NCBI GenBank assembly: GCA_020205615.1
Contig: CM035170.1
Location: 10,410,311 to 10,474,310 of the forward strand
Length of the DNA: 64,000 bases
Source: Panax quinquefolius
Taxonomy: Eukaryota > Streptophyta > Magnoliopsida > Apiales > Araliaceae
Direction: 5' to 3'
Part shown: piece after piece, positions 1-11,500 of the stretch
Position numbering within the stretch: position 1 is the first letter of the stretch
How the letters are laid out: each line of letters begins with the position of its first letter
The notes under the pieces: model-generated
Database searches by the model: none
What the model was told of the DNA's origin: nothing
Seen by the model: only the letters and a program-made list of their open reading frames with translations
Program-made: the position numbers and the translations under genes

Positions 1-910
1 TATATGTTATATAGGAATTGGAATGAGCAGTTCAGCGTAAGCTGTAGCTGGGCATAAGGCAAGTTTCCTAACTTCATTCATACTACATAAATGCTAGTTC
101 TTAAACTTCTCAGATGTTGTACTTGAGAAGTCTTGTCTATGTGCATATGTGCGATGTATGTACAAGGTGGTTGAATGTATGAGGCCTTGAGCCACAATTT
201 GAACACTTTTGTGTTTCTATGATATGAATTGTTCTGTGATTGAGCTGTTCAATACAAGTATGTTTTGTTTATACATGAACCGTTATTGTTAAGTCATCTA
301 TAATGATTCTAGCAGACGGGATGTGTATGAAAAGGTAGAAGGATGAAAGTATTTCAAAGTGAAAATAATTGATGTTTTAAGATGATAGGAATCGAGACTA
401 TTCCTATTATTCAAGCTGTTTCATAACCTTTGTTCGGTTATAGAAGTTCTAAAGAAATGTTTTAAATTCTAAAGTTGTTTGTTCAACTGTTATGACTTGT
501 TGGGCAATTGAATGCTCACACTTGCTTTAAATGAAAAATAATTTTTAGGAAACATGGTTAGAAGAACTTAAGGATCCCGTAAAGATCAAGTTGACGGTAT
601 CCAGATGAAGTCATTCAGAGTGTGAAGGTAGCGAGAAGATCGAGTGAAGACTTATAAATTAGAAAGATGAATTGAACTCTAGACTAGTTTAAGGAACTGT
701 TATGTATCCTTGGTGGCAGATAAAAGTCACTCTTGTAAGATGAAATGAATAATGTATTTATTATTATTTGTAATGAAAAAGGTTATAAGGTTTCCAGAAC
801 CTGGGATTTGAGAGTGTATGTTGTTATATTTCAGTATATAATGATGTATGTTGGATGAATGATGTACTCGTGATGTACGGAATTCGGGTGTGAGGATAGA
901 CTGGATTTTA
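1..910 (+). mobile_element. 3' part of a Ty3/gypsy (Tekay-like) LTR, cut by window edge
   Basis: The segment ends in GGGCGTTACA directly before integrase-derived sequence and has no primer-binding site after it, as expected for a solo or 3' LTR. Near 498-540 it has the same block seen in the other LTRs here (TGGGC, about 9 nt, then TGCTCAC, a pyrimidine-rich run and TTTAGG). No protein-coding signal was found. Its start and target duplication lie outside the window, so family and orientation are inferred from the terminal bases and the shared block. Confidence 0.55.
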
Positions 911-2851
911 GGGCGTTACAAACACTTTCGTTCAACAATGCTTCAAATGGAGCCACACCTATATTTGCCTGATAACTATTATTGTAGGAGAATTCCACCA
1001 ATGGTAGGTACTTATCCTAACTCCCTTTGAAATCTAGGACACAGAGTCTTAATAGATCTTCAAGAGTTTGAATAGTCCTCTCTGATTCCCCGTCCGTTTG
1101 AGGATGGTATACCGAATTGAATCGTAAATCCTTACCCATAGCTTTCTGCAAGCTAACCCAAAATCGTGAAGTGAATCTTGGGTCACGATCCGAAACTATG
1201 GATACTGGCATGCCATGCAATCTTACAATCTCATTCACGTACATACTAGCAAGACGTTCAAGGGAATAAGTCTCCTATATAGGCAAGAAATGAACAGACT
1301 TGGTTAATCTATCAATCATAACCCAAATCGCATCTATGCCTTGAGAAACCGTGGGAAGACCCGTAACGAAATCCATGGTAAAGCGTTCCCACTTCCATTT
1401 CGGAATCTCAAGTGGTTGTAATGGACCCTTAGACACTTGATGCTCCGCCTTTACACGTTGACAAGTTAAACACCTCGAGATAAACCCTGCGATCTCTCTT
1501 CATATTGTTCCACCAAAATGTATGTCGAAGATCATGATACATTTTGGTACTCCCAGGATGGATTGCAAACGGTGTGTTGTGAGCCTCCATCATGATTCTA
1601 TGCTTCAAGTCAGAATCGTTAGGAACACAAAGTCTGGAGTTAACTCAAAGTATTCCTTCTTCATCGATTCTTGCTTCTGGAATAGCACCTTCTTGCACTT
1701 TCTTCTTCATACGCATCAGCTCCATGTCCATAGCTTGAGCAGCTTTAACTTTATCGATTAAAGTCAGTTCTACTCGTATGTTTGATATCATCATGCGGGT
1801 ACTTGGAGCCTTTACCTCTATCTCCATCCTTTGCAAGTCATACAAAATGGACCTTTGTGTTAACAACATTGCACTCGTACCCGCATATGATCTTCTACTC
1901 AATGCGTCAACTACCACGTTTGCTTTTCCAGGATGATATTGGATGGTATGATCGTAATCTTTCAACAACTCAAGCCAACGTCGTTGCCTCATATTGAGTT
2001 CCTTCTGGGTGAGGAAATATTTGAGGCTTTTATGATCTGTATAGATCTCCACTTTCTCCCCATACAGGTAGTGTCTCCAGATCTTTAACGCGAAAATGAC
2101 TGCTGCCAACTCCAAATCATGAGTAGGATTATTTCTCTCATATTCTTTAAGTTGTCGTGAGGCATAGGCTATGACTTTCTCATGTTGCATGAGAACACAT
2201 CCTAACCCTTTGCCTGAACCATCGATGTAGATAACAAATCCATCCGAACCAGATGGTATTATTAGAACAGGTGCCGAAATGAGTCTTCTCTTGAGTTATT
2301 GAAAACTCTTCTCACAATCATCGCTCCAATTGAATTTTATATCTTTACGAGTCAGCTGAGTTAACGGATTAGCGATTCAAGAAAATCCTTCCACGAATCT
2401 TCGATAGTAACCAGCTAAGCCCAGAAAGCTACGTACTTCGGTCACCGACTTTGGTTGCTCCCAACTTTTTATGGCTTCAATCTTCGCAGGGTCGACAGAT
2501 ACTCCATGTTTTGACACCACGTGCCCAAGGAATGCTATTTTCTCAAGCCAAAACTCGCATTTCTTCAGCTTGGCATACAACTTGTTATCACGAAGCCTTT
2601 GCAGTACCAGCTTCAAATGGTGCTCATGATCTTCACGACTTTTGGAATAGATGAGGATGTCATCAATAAAGACAACAACGAACTGATCCAAATATTCTTT
2701 GAACACGCGGTTCATCATCTCCATAAAAGCAACTGGAGCATTAGTTAATCCAAAAGACATGACTAAGAATTCATAATGCCCGTCATCGAGTTCGAAGGCG
2801 CCTCTTGAATATCCTCGCTTTAATCTTCAAATTAATGATATCCAGAACGAA
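911..2851 (-). pseudogene. Ty3/gypsy pol fragment (RT C-terminus, RNase H, integrase) of element E
   Basis: Minus-strand reading gives, in order, the end of reverse transcriptase (FIDD catalytic box and the [15 protein letters not shown] motif, about 2760-2377), RNase H with the TDHKSLKYF motif and the WLELLKDYD spacer (2190-1645), and the integrase core with SDRDPRF and YHPQTDGESERT (1244-1017). Stops and frameshifts separate these blocks. The fragment stops at 2851, exactly where the LTR of element B begins, and at 911 where another LTR ends. The RT N-terminus and protease are missing. It plausibly belongs to the same copy as the gag at 27922-29136, because both lie on the minus strand and both abut intact outer ends of the invading elements. 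That joining is inference. Confidence 0.85.
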
Positions 2852-4015
2852 TGTAAGACCCCAACTTTTATGAATAAAGAATAATTTTCTCGAAATATAT
2901 TTTTGAATATTATGGTGTGGATTTGATATAATGTTATAGTTGTGGGTAATATTTACAAATTTTGCAAAGTAAGCAAGTGGCTATATAATATTCGATTGGT
3001 TGGGGAATATTCGTTTTAACAGGGAATATTCGTACGACGACATAATCATTAGGGGACCCCACAATGGAAGTATTGTCGTAGTAAGAAAACGACATAATTA
3101 TCTTTTTATAAAAATAACGGCGGAAGTGTTACCATTAAAACTATTGAACTACTCGGTAGTAAAAGTAAATGCGATGTCTGGCGTGGTAGATTGCGTAGTA
3201 CACCAGGTATTGATTATTAATGCTTACGTGAGAAGTCACACAGTTATACTCAATTATTGCTACAATAATTGCTGCATCTTATCTCTCATATTATTGATTC
3301 AATTATTGTCACAATATCATCTGCATAATATTTATTATTGTTAGATCAATAATTGAGACGACAAAGTTATTCATATTATTATTTTCAATATTGACAATGT
3401 CTAGAAGTTCTGTCAAGGAGAGGTTTAGTCACCTAATTGCGCGCCAATAAGGACAAATCCTTATCGGAAAGCCTCCTCTTTCCTGGGAACGACCTGGTTG
3501 TTAAATATTATGAGTTATAATATTAATAATGAATAAGTTTGTGTTGATTAAAGATGAATTTGATAGTTACATTGTGTTGTGATTATTAGTGTTAGTGGAA
3601 ATCGACATATATTCCGATGATAATTGATGTCTGAGGGTTATATTAATAAATTGGGTAATTTATCGAATAAATGAGTAATTAATTGCTACTAATTCACATG
3701 CTTATATAACTATTTGTTCACATGTGTGTACTATTGAATCACATTCTTGTACTATTAGGGGAGTTGGTGCAAGATTGATAATACTTGCATGACTAAGTTA
3801 TAGATGGATGTACTATACTGTAATTCGTATTTTCACGTGATTATAACTATTGGTTCAAATGATTGAACTATTGATTCATATTATTTACTATTAGGGGAGG
3901 TGGTGCAAGTTTGATAATACTTGCTGGACTAAATTAAAAAGGAAAGAAAAGTTGGAGGTATTGTACTGTAATATTTCGAGCCCCAAAACGTGCAATTATT
4001 GAAACCATATTTTCC

Positions 4016-4024
4016 TATAAATAG
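4016..4024 (+). promoter_or_regulatory. TATA box of the element B LTR promoter
   Basis: TATAAATAG lies in CCTATAAATAGAAGCTC. The same block, often CTATTTATAGGAAA on the other strand, occurs at 16892, 24998, 27030, 31696, 33304, 35440, 53461 and 56538 in sister LTRs, each followed by an AGAGAGAAA-rich leader. Transcription would start about 30 nt downstream. This placement is by motif and conservation, not by transcript data. Confidence 0.7.
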
Positions 4025-4189
4025 AAGCTCATTCTTCCTTCATTTCTCACCAATTCACAAAAGCTTTAGAGCAATTATTATAGAGAGAAATTATAGAGAG
4101 AAAGAAGAAGAGAAGTCTGCTACCTCACTTTCCAAAGATCCGGTTTTTTCTAAGGTAAGGGTATTATTTCTTTTGTATTCATGAAGAGA

Positions 4190-4620
4190 ACTTCTGTTAT
4201 TCCATTCTTTATTATTCTATTGGAATAACCTGTATACACGAGACTACCCTATACTTGGTGAAATTCTTCTGTTATTCCATTCTTTATTATTATGTTGGAA
4301 TAACTTTTATACATGCTAAGCACCGCATACATGGTGAAATTCTTCCATTATTCCATTCATTATTATTCATTGGAACATCCCATCTGCGCATTTACGCATG
4401 ACCAGTTACATTATTTTATTCATTGGAATATCACGTACGTGTGTTTACGCATGACTGGTTCCATTATTTATTATTCTTTTGGAATATCCTTTACAGACGT
4501 TCTGGATGACCCGGTTACATTATTTAGTATTCATTGGAATAACATGTACATGCGATCTACGCGATGCACGGTGATTTATTTTGTTATTCCATTCTTTATT
4601 ATACTCAGTTGGTTAACGTT
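4190..4620 (+). repeat. Tandem GTTATTCCA...TGGAATAAC hairpin array in the LTR
   Basis: Imperfect units of roughly 60-90 bp each contain GTTATTCCA, a short T/A-rich loop built around TTTATTATT, and TGGAATAAC, which are complementary arms. About six or seven units are recognisable, with spacers that themselves hold small palindromes. The same array is present on the minus strand near 16385-16735, 26520-26875 and, longest of all, 34690-35275. Confidence 0.75.
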
Positions 4621-4848
4621 TTGACTTTTATACTCCATGAAATTTGTGGAATATCCTTGATATTTACGCTTCATCCAATATCTTTTCATGGAAATATTCT
4701 TCTGAGCATTCTTGAATTTTACTCCACAAAGCAGTATCATGTTGACAATTTGGACGTTATTGGTTCCTGGATAAACTAATTCTTGAACTTGTTTTATTGA
4801 ATTCTTATATCATTGTCATCATCATCATGTTTATATTATGTTGAAAGT

Positions 4849-5092
4849 CATCTGTGGCCTGTAGTGCATAGATGGACTTGGTATGATTATGACCAGGGAT
4901 TATTCCGTATAATCACGACCGTAATGTTACAAATGATGTGGTAAAAGTCCTCGTTGGCCCGTAGTGCATTGATGGACAGTTTTTAGCATGATCATGACAA
5001 TTAATGAATACACGAATATCCTTGGCCCATAGTGCATGGATAATTTGTGGTCGTGATACTAAAGAAAATCCTTGGCCGTAGTGCAGGGGTGA
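4849..5092 (+). repeat. Hairpin array with GGCC-YGTAGTGCA loop (four units)
   Basis: Units lie at about 4849-4874, 4950-4974, 5016-5043 and 5067-5092. Each has a loop close to GGCCCGTAGTG flanked by short complementary arms, for example ATCTGTG with CATAGAT in the first and ATCCTTG with CATGGAT in the third. The arms differ between units while the loop is retained. The array lies inside the predicted LTR intron. Confidence 0.7.
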
Positions 5093-5622
5093 TTCGATGA
5101 TGTGGATTATTTATTAAGCTGCTAAGTCTCAGCGATAAAAGTGATGCAAAAACTTTTAATTCATAAAAGATAGTAGATTTTATTCTCTACTTGACTCTTT
5201 TAATGGATTGCTTGTTCCGCTACAGTTAAACTTGATGGTTATTATATTGTATCAGTTTAACACTGTTAAAGGCTAATGATAATTTATTCTGCATTATCTT
5301 AGTCATAATATTTCTTACTGGGCTAGTTGAGCTCACCCTTTTTCTTTCATTGTTCTCTTCAGGAAATAAGAACGTAGCATAGACTAGTCGGGGAACAGAG
5401 TGACGGTCCAGAGGATAGCATTATTAGTCCTCACTATTCTATGAAATAGTGTGTTAATAAATGTATTGAGGACTTATTTTGAGTTTGAATACTGTCTAGA
5501 AGGTAATAATTGTATTAAAACTCACAGCTCATGTTATATATTTAAGATTGTATTTGTATTCTGTACCGTGTATTTGGCGACCCAAGATGGGTGATATATA
5601 CCTATTTTGGGGGCGTCACAGT

Positions 5623-5634
5623 TGGTATCAAAGC
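5623..5634 (+). other. Primer-binding site of element B
   Basis: TGGTATCAAAGC lies two bases after the 5' LTR and matches the usual plant initiator-methionine tRNA primer-binding site (TGGTATCAGAGC) with one difference. It is the expected start of minus-strand DNA synthesis for the element. Confidence 0.8.
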
Positions 5635-5741
5635 TTAGGGATATGATCCCTGGCTGAGATGTGAGACAAGAACTAGGAGGGGAGAGACGGGAAATTTCTT
5701 CGCTAGTATGACCTACCTAAGTTTTGTGGCAATATTTAAAA

Positions 5742-6928
5742 ATGACATCCGAGAATGTTGAGAATAGCAATGGAGCACAGGAGACCGTTGAGTCTCCACA
5801 GATCAATAATCAGGATAATGTGCATCAGGAAGGCGACAATCCTCATGCAAATAACAACATTGACCAAATGATGAATGATGGAATGTTCAGAGGCTTTATG
5901 CAATTCATGCAACATCAGGCGAGAGCGGCTCCTGTTCAAAATGTAGGTGAAAACACTGGAAACTCTCGGACGATCACCGCTAAACAGTTCAAGGAGCTGG
6001 GACCACCAGAGTTTATTGGAGAGCCAAAACCACTTAAGGCGGAAGCGTGGATAAAGCAGATCACCAAGATATTTGATGTTTTAGGATGCTCCAAGGAGCA
6101 AAAGGTTCTATTTGCCACCTTTATGTTGCGAGGAGAGGCAGATTACTGGTGGGAATCGGTAAAGCGTGCTCAACCTACCGCACTGAAGATGTCTTGGGAG
6201 AAGTTCCAAGAACTATTCAACGACAAGTACTTTCCCGAAAGTATTCATCACATGAATGAGGTAGAGTTCATTAAGTTGGACCAGAACAATATGGCCAGTG
6301 TCACAAGATCGAAGCTAAGTTTGCTTGAGTTGTCCCGTTTGTGTCTCACTTGGTTGATAATGAGGAAAGAATGACGCGGATGTTTCTAAGAGGTTTAAAA
6401 CCCGAGATACGTCAATACTTAATTTCTCACAAACTGTGTTTGTATTCAGATGTTGTTAATAGGGCTCAGTTATTGGAGCGCGAGAACGAGTCAACTCAAC
6501 CAAGAAAAAGCAACCGGCAAAATTATAATACCAGTGGAAGCAGTCATCGAAGCGGTGACAACAAACGTGGAGGGAATCAACATGCCAAAAATGGTAACCA
6601 CTTCGGTGGTAATCATGGCCAAGACAATAAGAATGGACATTTCAAGAAGAGGAGATTCAACAATGATGGAAAGATGTCAGCACCAACACCCATTGTTAAG
6701 GAAGGAGAACGACCACCTATCATATGCTTCAAATGCGGAGGGGAGAGACACATCAGTCCAAACTGCGCGATGCAGTCCAAAACATGTTATAATTGTGGAA
6801 GAGAAGGTCACCTAGCCCGATTTTGTCATGCACCAAAGACAAGCCCAGCTGGGATGGAGACACCAAAGGCCGTCCCAGAAAAGTCAAAACCAGTAGTTCA
6901 AGGGAGAGCGTTTGTTGTGACCTCCTAG
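5742..6928 (+). pseudogene. gag of gypsy element B, broken
   Basis: Capsid-like retrotransposon Gag. The ATG at 5742 is chosen because the same MTSEN start recurs in element C. The capsid region carries AKQFKELGPPEFIG and FNDKYFPESIHH, and a lysine/arginine- and glycine-rich linker leads to two CCHC zinc knuckles (CFKCGGERHISPNC and CYNCGREGHLARFC, about 6725-6830) that would bind element RNA. A frameshift near 6298 within the NNM segment splits the frame, and a TAG at 6926-6928 ends it where the sister element reads CAG. Gag and Pol would otherwise be one continuous reading frame, as is common in this lineage. It is therefore not expected to produce a working polyprotein. Confidence 0.88.
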
Positions 6929-8531
6929 AAAGCAAGGAACCCGAACGAGGTCATCACGGGTAAGCTTATCATAAACTCTAGCAAAGTATATACCTTATTT
7001 GATACTAGTTCTACCCATTCTTTTATTTCTTCTACTTGCGCTCAACGTTTAAATTTGACTCCGGAGAAATTAGACTTTGACTTATCGGTTGAAACTCTGT
7101 TGGGAGAAACCTTCATTACATCCACTATTTATAAGTCTTATTTGATTCAAATCGGTAACCGCACGTTACCTGTCGATCTTATTTCTTTAAAAATACTTGC
7201 ATTTGACGTGATTCTAGGGATTGATTAGTTAACTACTCATCATGCTAAAATTGATTATTTTCGTAAGGTTGTTAGCTTTCATATTCCTAATCAACCTATT
7301 ATGCGAATTCAAGCGACCAAACCATTAAAATCAATCACGGTTATCTCAAGCCATAAAGCTATTCGTTTATTGAAAAATGGATGTCAAGCTTTCTTAGCTC
7401 ATGTCACATATTTAAACAAAAATACGTCAGATTTGAATGATATTTCTATTGTTAATAATTTTCCTGACGTATTCCCCGAAGAACTTCCTGGCCTACCCCC
7501 GGAGCGTGAAATAGAGTTTGGTATCGACCTTGAACCCGGTACAAAACCCATTTTCAAAGCCCCATATCGAATGGCTCCTATTGAACTTCAGGAGTTAACA
7601 ACCCAACTTCAAAAATTGTTAGACATTGGTTTCATTCGACCTAATACGTCTCCTTGGGGTGCTCCTGTTCTATTCGTGAAGAAGAAAGATGGAAGTATGC
7701 GACTTTGTATTGATTATCGAGAGTTGAATCATGTCACCAATAAAAATAGGTACCCGTTGCCTCGCATTGATGACCTGTTTGACCAGTTGCAAGGCGCCAA
7801 ATTCTTTTCAAAAATTGATCTTCGTTCCGGATATCATCAGTTGAAGATTAAAACTGATGACATTCCAAAGACTGCTTTCAGAACTCGGTACAGGCATTAT
7901 GAATTCTTAGTCATGTCTTTTGGATTGACTAATGCTCCTGCTGCCTTTATGGATATGATGAACCGAGTATTCAAGAAATATTTGGATCACTTTGTGGTCG
8001 TCTTTATTGATGACATCCTCATATACTCCAAAACCCGTGAAGTCCATGAGCAACACTTGAGGCTGATACTCCAAAAGCTTCGTGAAAACAAGCTATATGC
8101 CAAGTTGAAGAAATGCGAGTTCTAGCTTGAGGAAGTTGCATTCCTTGGGCACGTGATATCAAATCATAGGATATCTGTTGACCCGGCAAAGATTAAAGCA
8201 ATTCAAAGTTGGGAAGCAACCTAAATTAGTGACCGAAGTACGAAGGTTTCTCGTCTTAGCTGGTTATTATTGGAGATTCGTAGAAGGGTTTTCTCGAATC
8301 GCTACTCCATTAACTCAGCTGACTCAAAAAGATACAAAATTTGGTTGGAGCGAGGAATGTGAGAAGAGTTTTTAAGAACTCAAGAGGAGACTCATTTCAG
8401 CACCTGTTCTGACAATACCATCTGGCTCGGAGGGATTTGTCATCTACAGTGATTCTTCAGGCAAAGGGTTAGGATGTGTTCTCAAGCAACATAGGAAAAT
8501 GATAGTCTATGCCTCACGAAAACTCAAAGAA
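6929..8531 (+). pseudogene. pol part 1 of element B: protease, reverse transcriptase, start of RNase H
   Basis: The protease region (about 6960-7300) shows the usual layout, but its catalytic box reads DTS where element C has DTG, and an in-frame TAG replaces the Trp of GIDW. Reverse transcriptase follows (about 7470-8375) with [13 protein letters not shown], the YPLPRID motif, the FIDD catalytic aspartates near 8005 and LAGYYWRFVEGFS. A TAG at 8123-8125 and a frameshift near 8215 break it. RNase H begins near 8400 and is interrupted at 8531 by a solo LTR. The PPERE and YPLPRID style is typical of the Tekay/Del chromoviruses. Confidence 0.88.
8527..8531. repeat. Target-site duplication AAGAA, left copy (right copy 12553-12557)
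   Basis: AAGAA is directly repeated at 12553-12557 immediately outside the TG...CA ends of the 4-kb LTR. A 5-bp duplication is the usual footprint of Ty3/gypsy integration. Confidence 0.85.
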
Positions 8532-11500
8532 TGTGAGGGCCCCAAATCCGAGGTCCCGAATCACCGCGGATCCGGTTCGATCATTCTAACATTATTACTA
8601 TTTTTGCGAAAGATATAACCATAAATTGTTTATACATTAAACTTACATACTTTTCCCCAAGGTCGAGTAACCTTAACTTATACACAAATCATAACTTTTC
8701 TAACATATAACATTATTATCAAACTATACTATTACAAAACTAATCGCACATATTAACTTTAAGCTGGATCTGTCTTTAACCTTTCCTTGTATCCGACGCA
8801 TTTGTCTTAATCTGTAATGTTTTATCATGATATAGCAAGGGTGAGCATGAAAGTTGCCCAGCAAGTTTAAATTCAACAATATAACGATATATCATGATTA
8901 AAATGATTTGAATAATTGGCTGGCTATAATTCAACAATATAATTGTGAACTAGCAGGAACAAATTTATGACTGAACAAGTATTATACATGAACAAATATA
9001 TCTGAACCAACTGGTAATGAAGGTGATTAGCCTTTCATACCTGACTTATACATGCAATATGTACAGAGTACAATTCATGGCAACCAGCAATGATTAACCA
9101 TAAGCTTACCCGAATGAAACACTCTTAGTAGAGTTAAGTAAAAATAAACTTGCCTGAACCGTTGATTACCGCTAACCAATTTATATCGCTTTATCCGAAG
9201 ACCTAATATTAGTAATATAGATCTCCAATATTAGAATAACATCATCACAATATAGTACTATTATATATATAGATATACATGGAATAACCTAAACACATAA
9301 CACATAACACATAACCCTATCAGTCTACAACACATAAAACTTAGTATCAGGTCAAACTATTTTAGTCTGACTTGAAACCGACACAAATTCTAACGTCCCG
9401 ACGGTCTAGTCGGACAATTCACGAGTTTAAGTTCAATTAAACTCTACCTAACACTAAAAAATTATCTTAAATAATTTTATTAATAGTCAAAATATTTTTC
9501 GTAAGATCGTAATAATTTTTAAATAATTATTACTATTTATCATAAATTTTCGATCATTAATAACGTATTTAAATAAATTAAATACCACAATATTCTATTA
9601 TCATTAATATTTATTTAATACTAAATATTAATGAAAATCATAACATAATATTATAATATATCAAAGTATTTTTTAATACCTTAAAATCATATTTATATGA
9701 ATTTTAAACCGTTAAATTCATTATCCCAGAATTGCTTTTAATATTAAAATATTAACATTTTCATGACAAAATTATCAAAAGTTATATGTTATAACTTAAA
9801 ATATTTTTATATCACTTAAATCATTTTTATATGATTTTTAAAATATTAATTCTATTTTCCATAATTTATTTAATATATTTATTAAATAAACTAATTATCA
9901 TTAATATTGATTAATTAGTGAAATTCATCACAAAATATTAAAAGTCATTGAAAATATCTTTAAATATTTCCTTATATCATAATATTATTTTTCATGATTT
10001 TCATGTATTTAAATCATTTAAATAATTTATTTAATATTATAATTAAATAAATTAAATACCATTTATATTCCAAACATATTAAATATTTATGAAATATACT
10101 CAAAATAATTAAAAACTATTTTTTAGACTTTAAAATAATTTTTTAGAATTTATTATGTATTTTTAATAATAAAAATCCATTTTTATCTATTTATTGATTA
10201 AAATAAATAAATTTCTGAATTTAAGTATCGCTAAAGGTGGATTTAGTGACACAACCGTCGCTGAAAGTGTTCTTCAGCTGTTCTTGAGGAAACCCAGAAT
10301 TCAATGTCAGACACCAAGGTGCCACTTTGACCAGTGCTAGATCGTTGATAAATGGGTTTCTGAACTGGGTTAAGTGTTATACATATAGTATAGATGTAAT
10401 ACTATAACTATCAACAAAGATCCTGGCCAATCTACCACAAAACAGAAAGATCTGGGCAAACTAAAACCTTGTCAGACGTTACCTGGGTTCTTCAGGAACC
10501 CAGGCAGTCCGAGTAGCCTTCTTGTCACTCGATTAATGTAATGTTCCGGTCATGTTTCATGTGATTTTAAGGTTCCAATCTGTAGTAGATATGCCAGACT
10601 ACAAGTATATACCATCATATCACCACAACAACATCAAAAATAACAAATATTGGCTGGTCAAACCTTGTCAGGACGCCTGTTCTTCACGATTTCTGGGTGT
10701 TCCAGATTTCGTTCCAAACTGGTGGTCAACGGTGGTTTGACCTTTCATAAATTTGATTATAGCATGGATCTAAGTATTTTAAGAGCATGACTCGATAGTA
10801 AACATGTCAAGCTACAATACTATTACAACAATATGGCCTAAACATCAAACGAATGCAAGATCCGAGTCTTAGAAACTCTTGTCAGAAGAAATATGGAAAT
10901 CTGGGCTGCCCAGATTTCAGTTTTCGTGAGTGGTCAACGTTGTTTGACCGCTTGTAACTTTTCATCTAGACTTGATCTGGACTTGATTAAAGTCCTAGAT
11001 CACAGTCCTTACAACATGGAACGGATTCAAAACATATCAAACACATAAAATATCAAACACATAAAGATCTAGAGGGTCTGACATTCGACTGTCAGGTCAT
11101 TTTTCAACCTTTTTCCAGAATTTTGAAAACTCGATTTTGGAGCATCTAGATGATATGGATCCAAGTTTTAGGAACCCAGATCATCAAATGACACTCTCTA
11201 ACTTGACTTATAACAACCAATTACAACATCTAACATAAAACACATGGATTTCAAAAATTAGGGTTCTTTACCACTTTGAGCTTTGATCTCTGATTTCTGA
11301 TCCTTGCTGCTGTTCTTGAAGAGCTAAGTGGTGATCATAACTTTGTTTCTCACTCTAGATTTCGAAAATTATAGAGAGAGAGAGAGTCTTGGTTGGTTTG
11401 AGAAATAAAGTGAGTGATTTTTTCTTACTTTTCTCTTTTTAATCTAGTTGATTCATTGAATGGGCTGGTATAGCTGCTAATTTGTTGAGATATAAGTCAT

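Larger units (their letters stand above)
4155..5362 (+). other. Predicted intron inside the LTR of element B
   Basis: The donor CTAAG|GTAAGGG begins at 4155, about 140 nt after the TATA box. The acceptor is a long pyrimidine tract ending TCTCTTCAG|G at 5362. The predicted intron is 1,208 bp, contains both hairpin arrays and many upstream ATGs, and its removal would leave a short leader running to the primer-binding site and gag. Donor and acceptor are both recognisable in most sister LTRs in the window. Splicing itself is inferred. Confidence 0.55.
2852..5620 (+). mobile_element. 5' LTR of gypsy element B (Tekay/Del type), 2.77 kb
   Basis: The LTR opens TGTAAGACCCC and closes GGGGGCGTCACA, giving TG...CA ends, and is followed after two bases by a primer-binding site. 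The same start recurs at 14417 after the polypurine tract, which identifies the 3' LTR. Inside are a TATA box at 4016, a probable splice donor at 4155, two hairpin arrays (4190-4620 and 4849-5092) and a splice-acceptor-like tract ending at 5362. The base before 2852 belongs to disrupted pol of element E, so B inserted into E. The five bases before the LTR are ACGAA; the matching duplication cannot be seen because the other end was deleted. Confidence 0.9.

Noticed and set aside
911..2851. 911-2851 as the 3' end of element B
   Set aside because: It lies on the opposite strand and outside the B 5' LTR, so it belongs to the target element.
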